Part shown: positions 1 through 5,982 of the stretch, one piece after another
Numbering within the stretch: position 1 is the first letter of the stretch
Layout: each line of letters opens with the position of its first letter
NCBI GenBank assembly: GCA_902767455.1
Contig: CACXHH010000226.1
Coordinates: forward strand, 1 to 5,990
Direction: 5' to 3'
Length of the DNA stretch: 5,990 nucleotides
DNA from: an uncultured Eubacteriales bacterium
GTDB taxonomy: Bacteria > Bacillota > Clostridia > Christensenellales > Borkfalkiaceae
The notes under the pieces: model-generated
Told to the model about the DNA's origin: nothing
The model's input: only the letters and a program-made list of their open reading frames with translations
The model's database searches: none
Position numbers and translations under genes: made by a program

Positions 1-403
1 CCGCAAGGCACGCGCAAGTGGCTCCGCCCGTGTACGCGAAAAGGTTCAGAACCGATATCGGTCTGTTCGCGCCGCGTATGAGCGCGGACATTTTTTCCCA
101 GTTGGCGGCCTGCTCGGGGAAAAGCCCTGTATGCTTGAAGCCCATCGGCTTTATTTTGAATTTGAGTTGTCCGTACGATATCACCCAGCTTTCGGGAAAT
201 TTCTTTAAGATCTCCCACTCGCCGCCGCCCGAAGACGAACGGATATATTTTGCGTCGATATCGTAGGAAGAAAGATCTTTATCGGTTCTCCAGATGACCT
301 GCGGGTCGGGGCGCAGAAGCGTCACGTCGCCCCAGCGTTCGAGCTTGTAGCCGTTTCCCGTGGCGATGACCGAATAATCTTTCCATTTGTCAGCTATGAG
401 CAT
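1..403 (-). CDS. Class I SAM-dependent methyltransferase, RlmI/COG1092-like, 3' end cut off by window edge
   Basis: Reading the minus strand from the ATG at 403-401 gives 134 uninterrupted codons that run off the left edge. The start is fixed by an in-frame TAA 15 nt upstream; a weak AGG lies 6 nt before the ATG. The visible N-terminal part begins MLIADKWKDY, has an LERWGD...RPDPQVIW segment (about residues 21-38), an RSSSGGGEWE segment (55-64), and GFKHTGLFPEQAANWE (88-103). Then comes the SAM-binding motif I, VLNLFAYTGGATCACLA (118-134). These are hallmarks of the class I methyltransferases related to 23S rRNA cytosine methyltransferase RlmI. The protein starts directly without the N-terminal PUA domain of true RlmI, so the RNA target cannot be named. 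The catalytic part lies outside the window. It follows ileS by 43 bp with no convincing terminator, so co-transcription is likely. Confidence 0.85.
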   Translation of the reverse strand, partial: MLIADKWKDYSVIATGNGYKLERWGDVTLLRPDPQVIWRTDKDLSSYDIDAKYIRSSSGGGEWEILKKFPESWVISYGQLKFKIKPMGFKHTGLFPEQAANWEKMSALIRGANRPISVLNLFAYTGGATCACLA

Positions 404-446
404 AATAAACCTATTTTACGGACGGGAAAACCGTCGCCCGCACGCG

Positions 447-3400
447 TCAACCTATTTTTTCAACACCGAGAGTGACGTTGAGCCCGTTGATATCCCAGTC
501 TTTAACGTAGCCCGCGGTCCTGCCCGAAACGACTTTCTCGGCAAGTACGGATTTTGCGATAGAAGCTCCGTATTTTTCCATTACTTTCGCGATATCGCCG
601 TCTGCAACGTAGTAAAGCGCGATACGGTCGGTAACGACGAAGCCCGCGTCTTTACGCATGGTCTGAATCTTTGAAACAATCTCTCTGACGTAGCCTTCGT
701 CGATGAGTTCGGGAGTCAAACGGACGTCGAGAACGACGGTATTTCCGTTTTCGCTCGCCGAAACGAAACCTTCGCGGCTCTCGGTGGAGATGAGAAGGTC
801 GTCTTCGGATAATTCCACGTCAACGCCGTCGAGCGTTACCGTATAAGTCTTACCCGAACGAACGGTTTTTACTATTTCGTCAGCGTTGCAGTTTTCAAAG
901 AAGTTACGTATAGCGCCGAGAACTTTGCCGTATTTGGGTCCGAGCGTTTTGAGCTGCGGTTTGAGTTTGTAACTGATAAACGCCGTGGAGTCGGTAAGGA
1001 CTTCAAACTCTTTGACGTTGAGTTCGTCTTTGGCGATCTCGAAAAGTTCGGGATCGGAAACCGTGCCGCCGCCCGCCGAGAAGTAAAGCTTCGACAGCGG
1101 TTGACGGTTTTTTATGTTGGAAGAATTTCTCGCCGAACGACCGAGAACGACTATGTTTTCGATAGTTTCCATATCGTTTTCAAGCCTTTCGTCGATATAA
1201 GACGCGTCGCACGCGGGGAATTTGCAAAGGTGTACCGATTTCGGCGCGTCGGCAAAGAAGGGCGGAACGAGATTGAGATAGATGCTTTCCGCGATAAACG
1301 GCGTGAAGGGAGCCGTGAGCTTTGCAAAAGTCACGAGCGTATGCCACAAAACGGTGTACGCGGTTATCTTGTCATCGGTCATTCCGTTGCCCCAGTATCT
1401 TTCGCGGCAACGACGGATATACCAGTTAGAAAGTTCGTCGACAAATCCCTGCATCTTACGAGCAGACTCGAAAATCTTGTATTCTTCGAGATTTTTGTCT
1501 ACGAAGTCTATAAGGCTGTTGAGTTTGGACAAAAGCCACTTATCGATAAGCGTGAGCTTGCAATCTTTGAGTGAATACTTTGAAGGGTCGTATTCGTCGA
1601 TATCGGCGTAGAGTACGAAGAAGGCGTAAGCGTTCCACAGCGTGCCCATATATTTTGCCTGACACTCAGATACGGCTTTTTCGGAAAATCTCGACGGCAG
1701 CCACGGCGCGCTCGAAGTATAGAAATACCATCTTACCGCGTCGGCGCCCTGTTTGTTGAGTACCGACCACGGATCGACGACGTTTCCGAGATGCTTACTC
1801 ATCTTGATACCGTTCTTATCGTTGACGTGGCCGAGAACTATACAGTTTTTGAACGAAGCCTTGTCGAACAAAAGCGTTGAGATGGTGAGAAGCGTATAGA
1901 ACCAACCGCGAGTCTGATCGATCGCTTCCGAAATGAAATCGGCGGGGAAGTGTTTCTCGAACAGTTCCTTGTTTTCAAACGGATAGTGGTACTGCGCGAA
2001 CGGCATTGAGCCCGAATCGAACCAGCAGTCGATAACGTCTTTGACTCTCTTCATCGTTCCGCCGCACTTTTCGCACTTGCAGGTGGGAGCGTCGATATAC
2101 GGGCGGTGAAGCTCTATATCGCCTTCTATATGGCAAAGCTCTTTGAGTTCGGCTTTGGAGCCCATTACGTGGAAGTGTCCGCAGTCTTCGCAAACCCAGA
2201 CGGGAAGCGGAGTTCCCCAGTAACGCTCGCGGGAAAGCCCCCAGTCGATAACGTTTTCAAGGAAGTTGCCCATTCTGCCCGATTTGATAGTTTCGGGCAT
2301 CCAGTTCACGGAGTTGTTGGAAGCGATAAGCTTGTCCTTGATAGCCGTAGTTTTGATAAACCACGAGCTACGGGCGTAGTAGATGAGCGGAGTGTTGCAG
2401 CGCCAGCAGAAAGGATAGCTGTGCTCGAACTCCTTGACCTTGAACAGTTTTCCGTTCGCGGTAAGGTCTTTTATGATGTATTTGTCGGCGTCTTTTACGA
2501 ATAAGCCCTTATAATCTCCGCATTCTTCAGTCATCCTACCGCGGGTGTCGACGAGATTTATAAACGCGATATCGTAGTTTTTGCAGACGCGCGAGTCGTC
2601 TTCGCCGAACGCGGGGGCGTTGTGAACGATGCCCGTGCCGTCTTCGGCGGTGACGTAATCGTCGAGAATAACGACGTAGGCTTTTTTGTTCTTTTCGAGA
2701 GCGGCGCGCGCGAAATCGAAGAGAGGTTCGTATTCCGTCCACTCGTATTCCGCGCCCTTCTTTACGGACAAAAGCTCGTAATTTTCAAACAGCCCGTCTA
2801 CGAGCGTTTTTGCGAGAATATACGTATTGCCGTCTTCTGCCTTTATCTCGGCGTAATCGTAAGCGGCGTTCATACAAAGCGCAACGTTTGAAGGAAGCGT
2901 CCACGGCGTGGTAGTCCAGGCAAGAAAGTAAGTGTTTTCTCTGCCCTTTACGGCAAATTTCACGTAGACGGATTTTTCCTTTACGTCCTTGTAGCCCTGA
3001 GCCACTTCGTGCGAAGAAAGCGCCGTGCCGCAACGCGGGCAGTACGGAACTATTTTATAACCTTTATATAATAAACCTTTGTCGGAAATGGTTTTGAGCG
3101 CCCACCAGACCGATTCGATATAGTCGTCGTGATAAGTTACGTAAGGGTTATCCATATCCACCCAGTACGCAAGACGGTCGCTCATAAGCTTCCACTCGTT
3201 GGTGTACTTCCACACCGACTGTTTACACTCGGCGATAAACGGCTCGATACCGTATTTTTCTATATCCTGTTTGCCGTCGAGCCCGAGCTTCTTTTCTATT
3301 TCAAGTTCTACGGGAAGCCCGTGAGTGTCCCACCCGGCTTTACGCAGAACGTGCATACCCTTCATCGTTTTGTAACGCGGGATAATGTCCTTCATGACTC

Positions 3401-3584
3401 GCGTCAGAACGTGACCGATATGCGGTTTTCCGTTAGCGGTCGGCGGTCCGTCGTAAAAGGTAAACTCACGTCCTCCTTCCGTCTTTTTGATACTCTCTTC
3501 AAAAACGTGTTCTTCGTTCCAGAAATCGATGACCTCTTTTTCGCGGTCAAGGAAGTTCATTGTCGTATCTACTTTCTTGTACAT
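447..3584 (-). CDS. ileS: Isoleucyl-tRNA synthetase, type 2 (IleS2)
   Basis: Cytoplasmic class Ia synthetase that charges tRNA-Ile with isoleucine and edits misactivated valine. The 1045-residue reading frame is full length for the long, eukaryote-like IleS2 form found in many Clostridia. Visible landmarks are PPTANGKPHIGH with the HIGH signature at 55-58, the CP1 editing domain at roughly 195-405 (TTTPWTLPSN at 224-233, GTGIVHNAPAFGEDD at 316-330), WGLSRERYWGTPLP at 448-461, and the second ATP signature as KMSKH at 594-598. The anticodon-binding region and a C-terminal extension follow. Cysteine pairs at 182/185, 393/396, 465/468 and 504/507 look metal-binding. The start at 3584 is preferred because CGGAG lies 5 nt upstream; the ATG at codon 9 has no such site. 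IleS2 enzymes are generally less sensitive to mupirocin, but resistance here is inference only. It has its own promoter and leader, and the methyltransferase gene follows after 43 bp. Confidence 0.98.
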   Translation of the reverse strand: MYKKVDTTMNFLDREKEVIDFWNEEHVFEESIKKTEGGREFTFYDGPPTANGKPHIGHVLTRVMKDIIPRYKTMKGMHVLRKAGWDTHGLPVELEIEKKLGLDGKQDIEKYGIEPFIAECKQSVWKYTNEWKLMSDRLAYWVDMDNPYVTYHDDYIESVWWALKTISDKGLLYKGYKIVPYCPRCGTALSSHEVAQGYKDVKEKSVYVKFAVKGRENTYFLAWTTTPWTLPSNVALCMNAAYDYAEIKAEDGNTYILAKTLVDGLFENYELLSVKKGAEYEWTEYEPLFDFARAALEKNKKAYVVILDDYVTAEDGTGIVHNAPAFGEDDSRVCKNYDIAFINLVDTRGRMTEECGDYKGLFVKDADKYIIKDLTANGKLFKVKEFEHSYPFCWRCNTPLIYYARSSWFIKTTAIKDKLIASNNSVNWMPETIKSGRMGNFLENVIDWGLSRERYWGTPLPVWVCEDCGHFHVMGSKAELKELCHIEGDIELHRPYIDAPTCKCEKCGGTMKRVKDVIDCWFDSGSMPFAQYHYPFENKELFEKHFPADFISEAIDQTRGWFYTLLTISTLLFDKASFKNCIVLGHVNDKNGIKMSKHLGNVVDPWSVLNKQGADAVRWYFYTSSAPWLPSRFSEKAVSECQAKYMGTLWNAYAFFVLYADIDEYDPSKYSLKDCKLTLIDKWLLSKLNSLIDFVDKNLEEYKIFESARKMQGFVDELSNWYIRRCRERYWGNGMTDDKITAYTVLWHTLVTFAKLTAPFTPFIAESIYLNLVPPFFADAPKSVHLCKFPACDASYIDERLENDMETIENIVVLGRSARNSSNIKNRQPLSKLYFSAGGGTVSDPELFEIAKDELNVKEFEVLTDSTAFISYKLKPQLKTLGPKYGKVLGAIRNFFENCNADEIVKTVRSGKTYTVTLDGVDVELSEDDLLISTESREGFVSASENGNTVVLDVRLTPELIDEGYVREIVSKIQTMRKDAGFVVTDRIALYYVADGDIAKVMEKYGASIAKSVLAEKVVSGRTAGYVKDWDINGLNVTLGVEKIG

Positions 3585-3658
3585 TGTAACTCCGATATAA
3601 GCTTACGTGTTAAAAAACGGTTTTTTACGCGCCCGCGCTTATATAAATATAGTTTAAC
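3585..3658 (-). promoter_or_regulatory. ileS 5' leader with a stem next to the ribosome binding site
   Basis: The predicted leader is about 75 nt. It contains a perfect 8-bp inverted repeat, ATATAAGC (3644-3637) and GCTTATAT (3602-3595), whose second arm ends one base before the GGAG at 3593-3590. Between the arms lies a smaller hairpin, an A6/T6 stem around CCG (3626-3612). The pairing could limit access to the ribosome binding site. No T-box sequence (AGGGTGGNACCGCG-like) was found between the SRP RNA and the ATG, and the space is too short for one. The regulatory role is inference. Confidence 0.4.
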
Positions 3659-3693
3659 ATTACTATTTTATTAAATATTTTCCTTTTTGTAAA
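3659..3693 (-). promoter_or_regulatory. Sigma-A-type promoter of ileS
   Basis: On the minus strand, TTTACA (3693-3688) and TAAAAT (3670-3665) are separated by exactly 17 bp, each one base from the vegetative consensus. Transcription would start near 3659. A 6-bp inverted repeat, AAAGCG and CGCTTT (3691-3696 and 3705-3710 on the plus strand), overlaps the -35 box and could be an operator, but it is short. Confidence 0.6.
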
Positions 3694-3735
3694 GCGTTTT
3701 TAAGCGCTTTTGCGCCGTTTCCGACACAAAGAAAG

Positions 3736-3783
3736 AAAAAACGCCGACGAGCGCGCTCCGTTACGCGATAAAACCGTCGACGT
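3736..3783 (-). terminator. Rho-independent terminator downstream of the SRP RNA
   Basis: On the minus strand ACGTCGACG (3783-3775) pairs with CGTCGGCGT (3749-3741): nine pairs with a single U-G wobble. The second arm runs straight into a T6 tract (3741-3736). The 25-nt loop holds a further possible CGCG/CGCG pairing. It begins about 10 nt past the SRP RNA 3' end and lies upstream of the ileS promoter, so it likely acts as a backup stop insulating ileS from the strong SRP RNA promoter. Confidence 0.7.
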
Positions 3784-3792
3784 AAATTATTC

Positions 3793-4064
3793 AAAAAACT
3801 GCACATTCCTTTTTGAAAGTAACTACCGAAGCGATAACCGGACAGGTAACTCCTTCAAAGCAACCTCAAGTCACACGGATCGAAATTGCTTAGTGCTGCT
3901 ATATCCCTATCCTGACACGGTTCACAACCGTCCGTTGCACGAGACCTTGATATCAACGCCCCTTTTCCGGCCCGGCCAACCATAATTACCCCCGAGAAGG
4001 ACCTTCAGCCCTGCTGTAGCGGATTGCAGGTTAAGGGCACCGCTGGCTCCCCACCTAGTGCAGT
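3793..4064 (-). ncRNA. ffs: Signal recognition particle RNA, large bacterial (Alu-containing) type
   Basis: This is the RNA scaffold of the signal recognition particle, which binds Ffh and directs ribosomes making membrane and secreted proteins to FtsY. The minus strand matches the layout of the Bacillus scRNA. The 5' Alu-domain blocks are GGTGGGGAG, AGCGGTGCCC, TAACCTGCAATCCGCT and AGCAGGG, followed by TCCTTCTCG. The S-domain core is GTCAGG ... AGCAGCAC (about 3917-3893), the Ffh-binding symmetric and asymmetric loops. The apical stem is AUA/UAU closed by a GGGA loop (3910-3901), a GNRA-class tetraloop. The ends pair perfectly, ACTGCAC (4064-4058) with GTGCAGT (3804-3798), and TTTTTT (3798-3793) follows directly. 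The resulting length of about 272 nt agrees with Bacillus scRNA. The 5' end is placed 7 nt after the -10 box. The open reading frames overlapping this locus are not genes. Confidence 0.96.
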
Positions 4065-4099
4065 ATCGGTATTATATATCATTTTTTTTAAAAAAGCAA
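4065..4099 (-). promoter_or_regulatory. Promoter of the SRP RNA gene
   Basis: On the minus strand TTGCTT (4099-4094) and a perfect TATAAT (4076-4071) are 17 bp apart, with an AT-only spacer region. The predicted start at about 4064 coincides with the first base of the terminal helix of the SRP RNA, which supports both calls. The -35 box lies inside a possible terminator arm belonging to the upstream aspartate kinase gene. Confidence 0.78.
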
Positions 4100-4142
4100 G
4101 TGAATTTTACGGTAATTCGCAATTATGCTCTTTCGCCTGCTT
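4090..4142 (-). terminator. Possible terminator of the aspartate kinase unit
   Basis: Just after the stop codon, AAGCAGG (4142-4136) can pair with CTTGCTT (4100-4094), seven pairs including one wobble. T residues continue to 4090. The long loop contains a second small stem, TAATT/AATTA around GCG. The long loop and modest stem make it a weak candidate. Its second arm is also the -35 box of the SRP RNA promoter. Confidence 0.33.
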
Positions 4143-4146
4143 CGGG

Positions 4147-5268
4147 TTAAAACGCGGTTTTCGTCGAATACGCTCGGTAAACGGCGGCGACTGCTGCGGC
4201 TTCGTCCTTTTCGCGAACGGAAAACACGAGCGTTTCTCCGCCGTCTTCTACGAATTGCCGAGTAAAACAAACGCCCTTTTCTTTCAGAGCGAGAGCGCCC
4301 CTTTCGCCGTTATCGTATGCGGCGCCGCTGAAAACCGCGGAAACGTCCGTAAAGCCGTAACGAGCCTTGCTTTTTAAAGAACATACGCCGACGAGCCCGC
4401 GTTTTCTCGTTCCGTTAAACGATACGGTCGTTCCGTCGCTTTTCGGGCGGAAGGTGTTTTTTATCCTTAAAGCGACTGACTTTTCGGCAAGCGGAAACAG
4501 AGCGCCTTCGCTTAAAACTTTCGCCCCGCGCGCCGACATGCGGGAAAGTTCTTTCGCCCCTATCTCCTTGATCGGCGAAAGCCCTAATCCAAACGAAGGG
4601 TCTACCGGAAACACTCCCGAAACGTCGGTGAAGTTTTCGTAGACGTCGGCGTTTAAAGCCGCCGCGGCGAGAGAGCCTGAAACGTCGCTTCCGCCGCGCG
4701 GAAAGAGTTTGACTTTTCCGCTTTCGTCACTCCCGTAAAAACCGGGGATAACGACGGGATATTTTTTTATTTTCGAAAATGCCGAACAAGTTTTTTCGTA
4801 GTCGACGGCGCCCGTGCCGTCGAAGAAGAAAAGGTCTTTCGCGTCGTAAAAAACGAAGCCGAAGTATTCCGCCGCTATCTTCGCCGAGAGATACTCTCCG
4901 CGGGATACGACGTAATCTTCGCCTTCTCGTAAGTTTTCGTATATGGTTTTAAGCTCTTCGTCGAGCGGAATTTTCAAATCAAGGTCTTTCGCTACGCCGT
5001 AAAAGCGCGAAAACGCGGCGTTAAGCGCTATGATCTTATCCGAAACGCTTTTTTTTGCGTACGCGCCGAGCAAAAGGTCGGTGATTTTTTCGTCGTTTGA
5101 AAAACGCCGACCGGGCGCGGAAACGACGACTACTTTTCTCGCTCGATCGGACGACAGAATTTTTTTTACGCACGCGAAACACTTAGCGTCCGCAAGCGAC
5201 GAACCGCCGAACTTGCAGACTTTCAATGTCGCGTCTTTTTCGTTTATTATACGATGGTTATAATACAA
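4147..5268 (-). CDS. lysC: Aspartate kinase with a shortened C-terminal regulatory region
   Basis: Catalyses ATP-dependent phosphorylation of aspartate, the first step towards lysine, threonine, methionine and isoleucine. Kinase-fold landmarks, numbered from the TTG at 5268, are KFGGSS (19-24), VVVSAPGRRFS (47-57), VVSRGEYLSAK (120-130), PGFYGS (175-180), LFPRGGSDVSG (188-198), FTDVSGVFPVDP (213-224) and LSRMSARGAKVL (241-252). The kinase part ends near 285. Only about 85 residues follow, where related enzymes usually carry two ACT domains over roughly 150. The end, LVFSVREKDEAAAVAAVYRAY, resembles the last strand and helix of an ACT domain. Both plausible starts are TTG. The one at 5268 has CGGA 6 nt upstream. 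The one at 5226 gives MKVCKFGGSS, the usual N-terminus of the family, and a 359-residue protein; homology favours it, the ribosome site favours the longer form. It follows the ACT-protein gene closely and is probably co-transcribed. lysC is used in the generic sense; the isozyme class is unknown. Confidence 0.93.
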   Translation of the reverse strand: MYYNHRIINEKDATLKVCKFGGSSLADAKCFACVKKILSSDRARKVVVVSAPGRRFSNDEKITDLLLGAYAKKSVSDKIIALNAAFSRFYGVAKDLDLKIPLDEELKTIYENLREGEDYVVSRGEYLSAKIAAEYFGFVFYDAKDLFFFDGTGAVDYEKTCSAFSKIKKYPVVIPGFYGSDESGKVKLFPRGGSDVSGSLAAAALNADVYENFTDVSGVFPVDPSFGLGLSPIKEIGAKELSRMSARGAKVLSEGALFPLAEKSVALRIKNTFRPKSDGTTVSFNGTRKRGLVGVCSLKSKARYGFTDVSAVFSGAAYDNGERGALALKEKGVCFTRQFVEDGGETLVFSVREKDEAAAVAAVYRAYSTKTAF

Positions 5269-5280
5269 AAGTTATCCGTG

Positions 5281-5304
5281 AAAAAAATATATATATTATA
5301 TTTT
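5281..5304 (-). terminator. AU-only hairpin between the ACT gene and the aspartate kinase gene
   Basis: Starting within the stop codon of the ACT gene, AAAATATA (5304-5297) can pair with TATATTTT (5291-5284) around a 5-nt loop, followed by three more T residues. All pairs are A-U, so it is a weak structure. It could reduce read-through into the kinase gene or protect the upstream message end, but it may simply be AT-rich spacer. Confidence 0.22.
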
Positions 5305-5734
5305 ATTCAACGGAAATGACGTTTGCGCTCTTTACGTGTTCGGTATTTTTGAGTCTTGCGACGATATGCGCCGTGTCGATATTCGCCGAGCTGATATCAA
5401 GAGAAATGGTGATAAACGCGACGCCCTTTATCGGCAGAGAAGAATTAAGCGAGATGATGTTTACGCCCGCGTCGTAGATATCGTTTATTATCGAGCTCAA
5501 AACGCCCGCTTTATCGGCGGCTTTCAGCGCGATGACGCACTTTTTGCCGTAACTTTTCGACGCGTTGAATATCTTATCCTTATACTTATAATAAGTGGAA
5601 CGGCTTATGTCGAATTTTTTGCACGCTTCGGAAACCGAACGGTTTTCGTCTTCGACCATCGCCTTCACTTTGATGACCGACTCGAAATAGTCGGGCAAAA
5701 TAGATTTCAATACTATGAGATATTCGTCGTTCAT
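5303..5734 (-). CDS. pheB: PheB-like (UPF0735) HTH-ACT domain protein
   Basis: Small 143-residue protein of the PheB/UPF0735 family, an ACT-domain protein presumed to sense an amino acid; the exact ligand and target are not established for the family. Residues 1-32 form a helical start (LIVLKSILPDYFESVIKVKA). Residues 33-54 form a helix-turn-helix-like segment, SVSEACKKFDISRSTYYKYKD, characteristic of the family. Residues 63-143 form an ACT domain with the turn ADKAGVLSSIINDIYDAGVN and a second half SLPIKGVAFITISLDIS. Length and domain order match complete family members. The start is supported by AAAGG six bases upstream of ATG. The gene has its own promoter, and the aspartate kinase gene lies immediately downstream, with 34-76 bp between depending on the kinase start. 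In many Bacillota this family sits with homoserine or phenylalanine pathway genes, so placement beside the first enzyme of the aspartate pathway is consistent. Whether it binds DNA or modulates the kinase cannot be told. Confidence 0.9.
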   Translation of the reverse strand: MNDEYLIVLKSILPDYFESVIKVKAMVEDENRSVSEACKKFDISRSTYYKYKDKIFNASKSYGKKCVIALKAADKAGVLSSIINDIYDAGVNIISLNSSLPIKGVAFITISLDISSANIDTAHIVARLKNTEHVKSANVISVE

Positions 5735-5800
5735 AACGTACCTTTACGCCGCCCGCGAAAAACGCTTGCGGCAAACAAACGTAATGCTTTTCTTTTTAAT
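5735..5800 (-). promoter_or_regulatory. Leader of the PheB-like gene, hairpin against the ribosome binding site
   Basis: GCCGC (5772-5768) pairs with GCGGC (5752-5748), and inside this GCG (5765-5763) pairs with CGC (5757-5755) around a T-rich loop, separated by an AA/GG internal loop. The outer stem ends two bases before the AAAGG ribosome binding site (5745-5741). It may tune translation. The remainder of the 66-nt leader shows no recognised riboswitch. Confidence 0.35.
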
Positions 5801-5835
5801 GATTATATTATACTATGTTTTCATAAAAGATACAA
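5801..5835 (-). promoter_or_regulatory. Proximal promoter of the PheB-like / aspartate kinase unit
   Basis: On the minus strand TTGTAT (5835-5830) and a perfect TATAAT (5812-5807) are spaced by exactly 17 bp, giving a start near 5800 and a 66-nt leader. The upstream flank is very AT-rich, which could serve as an UP element. A GTGT-AAAA-ACAC dyad (5847-5836) ends at the base before the -35 box. Confidence 0.7.
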
Positions 5836-5876
5836 GTGTTTTTACACGAAAAACAAAAATATTTTAATTTTTTTGT
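5836..5876. repeat. Two small dyads directly upstream of the proximal promoter
   Basis: A GTGT-TTTT-ACAC dyad (plus strand, 5836-5847) touches the -35 box. A second dyad has perfect 7-bp arms ACAAAAA (5853-5859) and TTTTTGT (5870-5876) around 10 bp. They are candidate binding sites for a regulator, but in DNA this AT-rich chance symmetry is likely. Confidence 0.22.
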
Positions 5877-5937
5877 CCGCAACGTGAAAACACGCCGAAA
5901 AAATCAAATAAGCGCGCCCGTTTTTTTACGCGACGAA

Positions 5938-5962
5938 ACCTAAAAATCAATAAATTTTAGGT
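5938..5962. repeat. 25-bp dyad, possible operator over the distal promoter
   Basis: Perfect 8-bp arms ACCTAAAA (5938-5945) and TTTTAGGT (5955-5962) flank a 9-bp spacer. The right arm covers the -10 box of the possible distal promoter and the left arm covers its start region, a typical place for a repressor site. There is no long T tract after it, so it does not look like a terminator. The regulator is unknown. Confidence 0.4.
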
Positions 5963-5982
5963 AAATTATATATTTTTGTCTA
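5954..5982 (-). promoter_or_regulatory. Possible distal promoter upstream of the PheB-like gene
   Basis: TAGACA (5982-5977) and TAAAAT (5959-5954) are 17 bp apart on the minus strand, each one base from consensus. A transcript starting near 5947 would carry a leader of about 210 nt before the PheB-like ATG. No open reading frame or known RNA was recognised in 5813-5947. The region is AT-rich, so the match could be chance. Confidence 0.38.

Noticed and set aside
404..446. Terminator between ileS and the methyltransferase gene
   Set aside because: A GACGG/CCGTC stem with a 5-nt loop exists at 421-435, but no T tract follows it on the minus strand.
1788..1802. KMSKH instead of KMSKS in IleS as a defective catalytic motif
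   Set aside because: The fifth position varies in type 2 IleS proteins and KMSKH followed by GNVVDP is familiar from clostridial enzymes; the rest of the active site is intact.
2536..2742. Minus-strand arginine-rich open reading frame inside ileS
   Set aside because: An alternate frame of a complete, well-supported gene; the low-complexity RRR composition is typical of a shadow.
3129..3674. Plus-strand 181-codon open reading frame
   Set aside because: Lies mostly antisense to ileS, has no recognisable domain, and runs across the ileS promoter. A by-product of ileS codon usage.
3585..3792. T-box riboswitch upstream of ileS
   Set aside because: No T-box sequence or antiterminator stem was found, and the ileS promoter leaves only about 75 nt of leader.
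3710..3985. Plus-strand open reading frame opposite the SRP RNA and its terminator
   Set aside because: The opposite strand carries a clear structured RNA with promoter and terminator; the frame has no family resemblance or ribosome binding site.
5246..5274. Separate promoter for aspartate kinase at TATAAT (5251-5246)
   Set aside because: The -10 match is perfect, but nothing like a -35 box lies 16-18 bp upstream, and the segment is AT-rich by composition.
5336..5887. Plus-strand 183-codon open reading frame
   Set aside because: Antisense to the PheB-like gene and its promoter; arginine-rich shadow composition and no domain.
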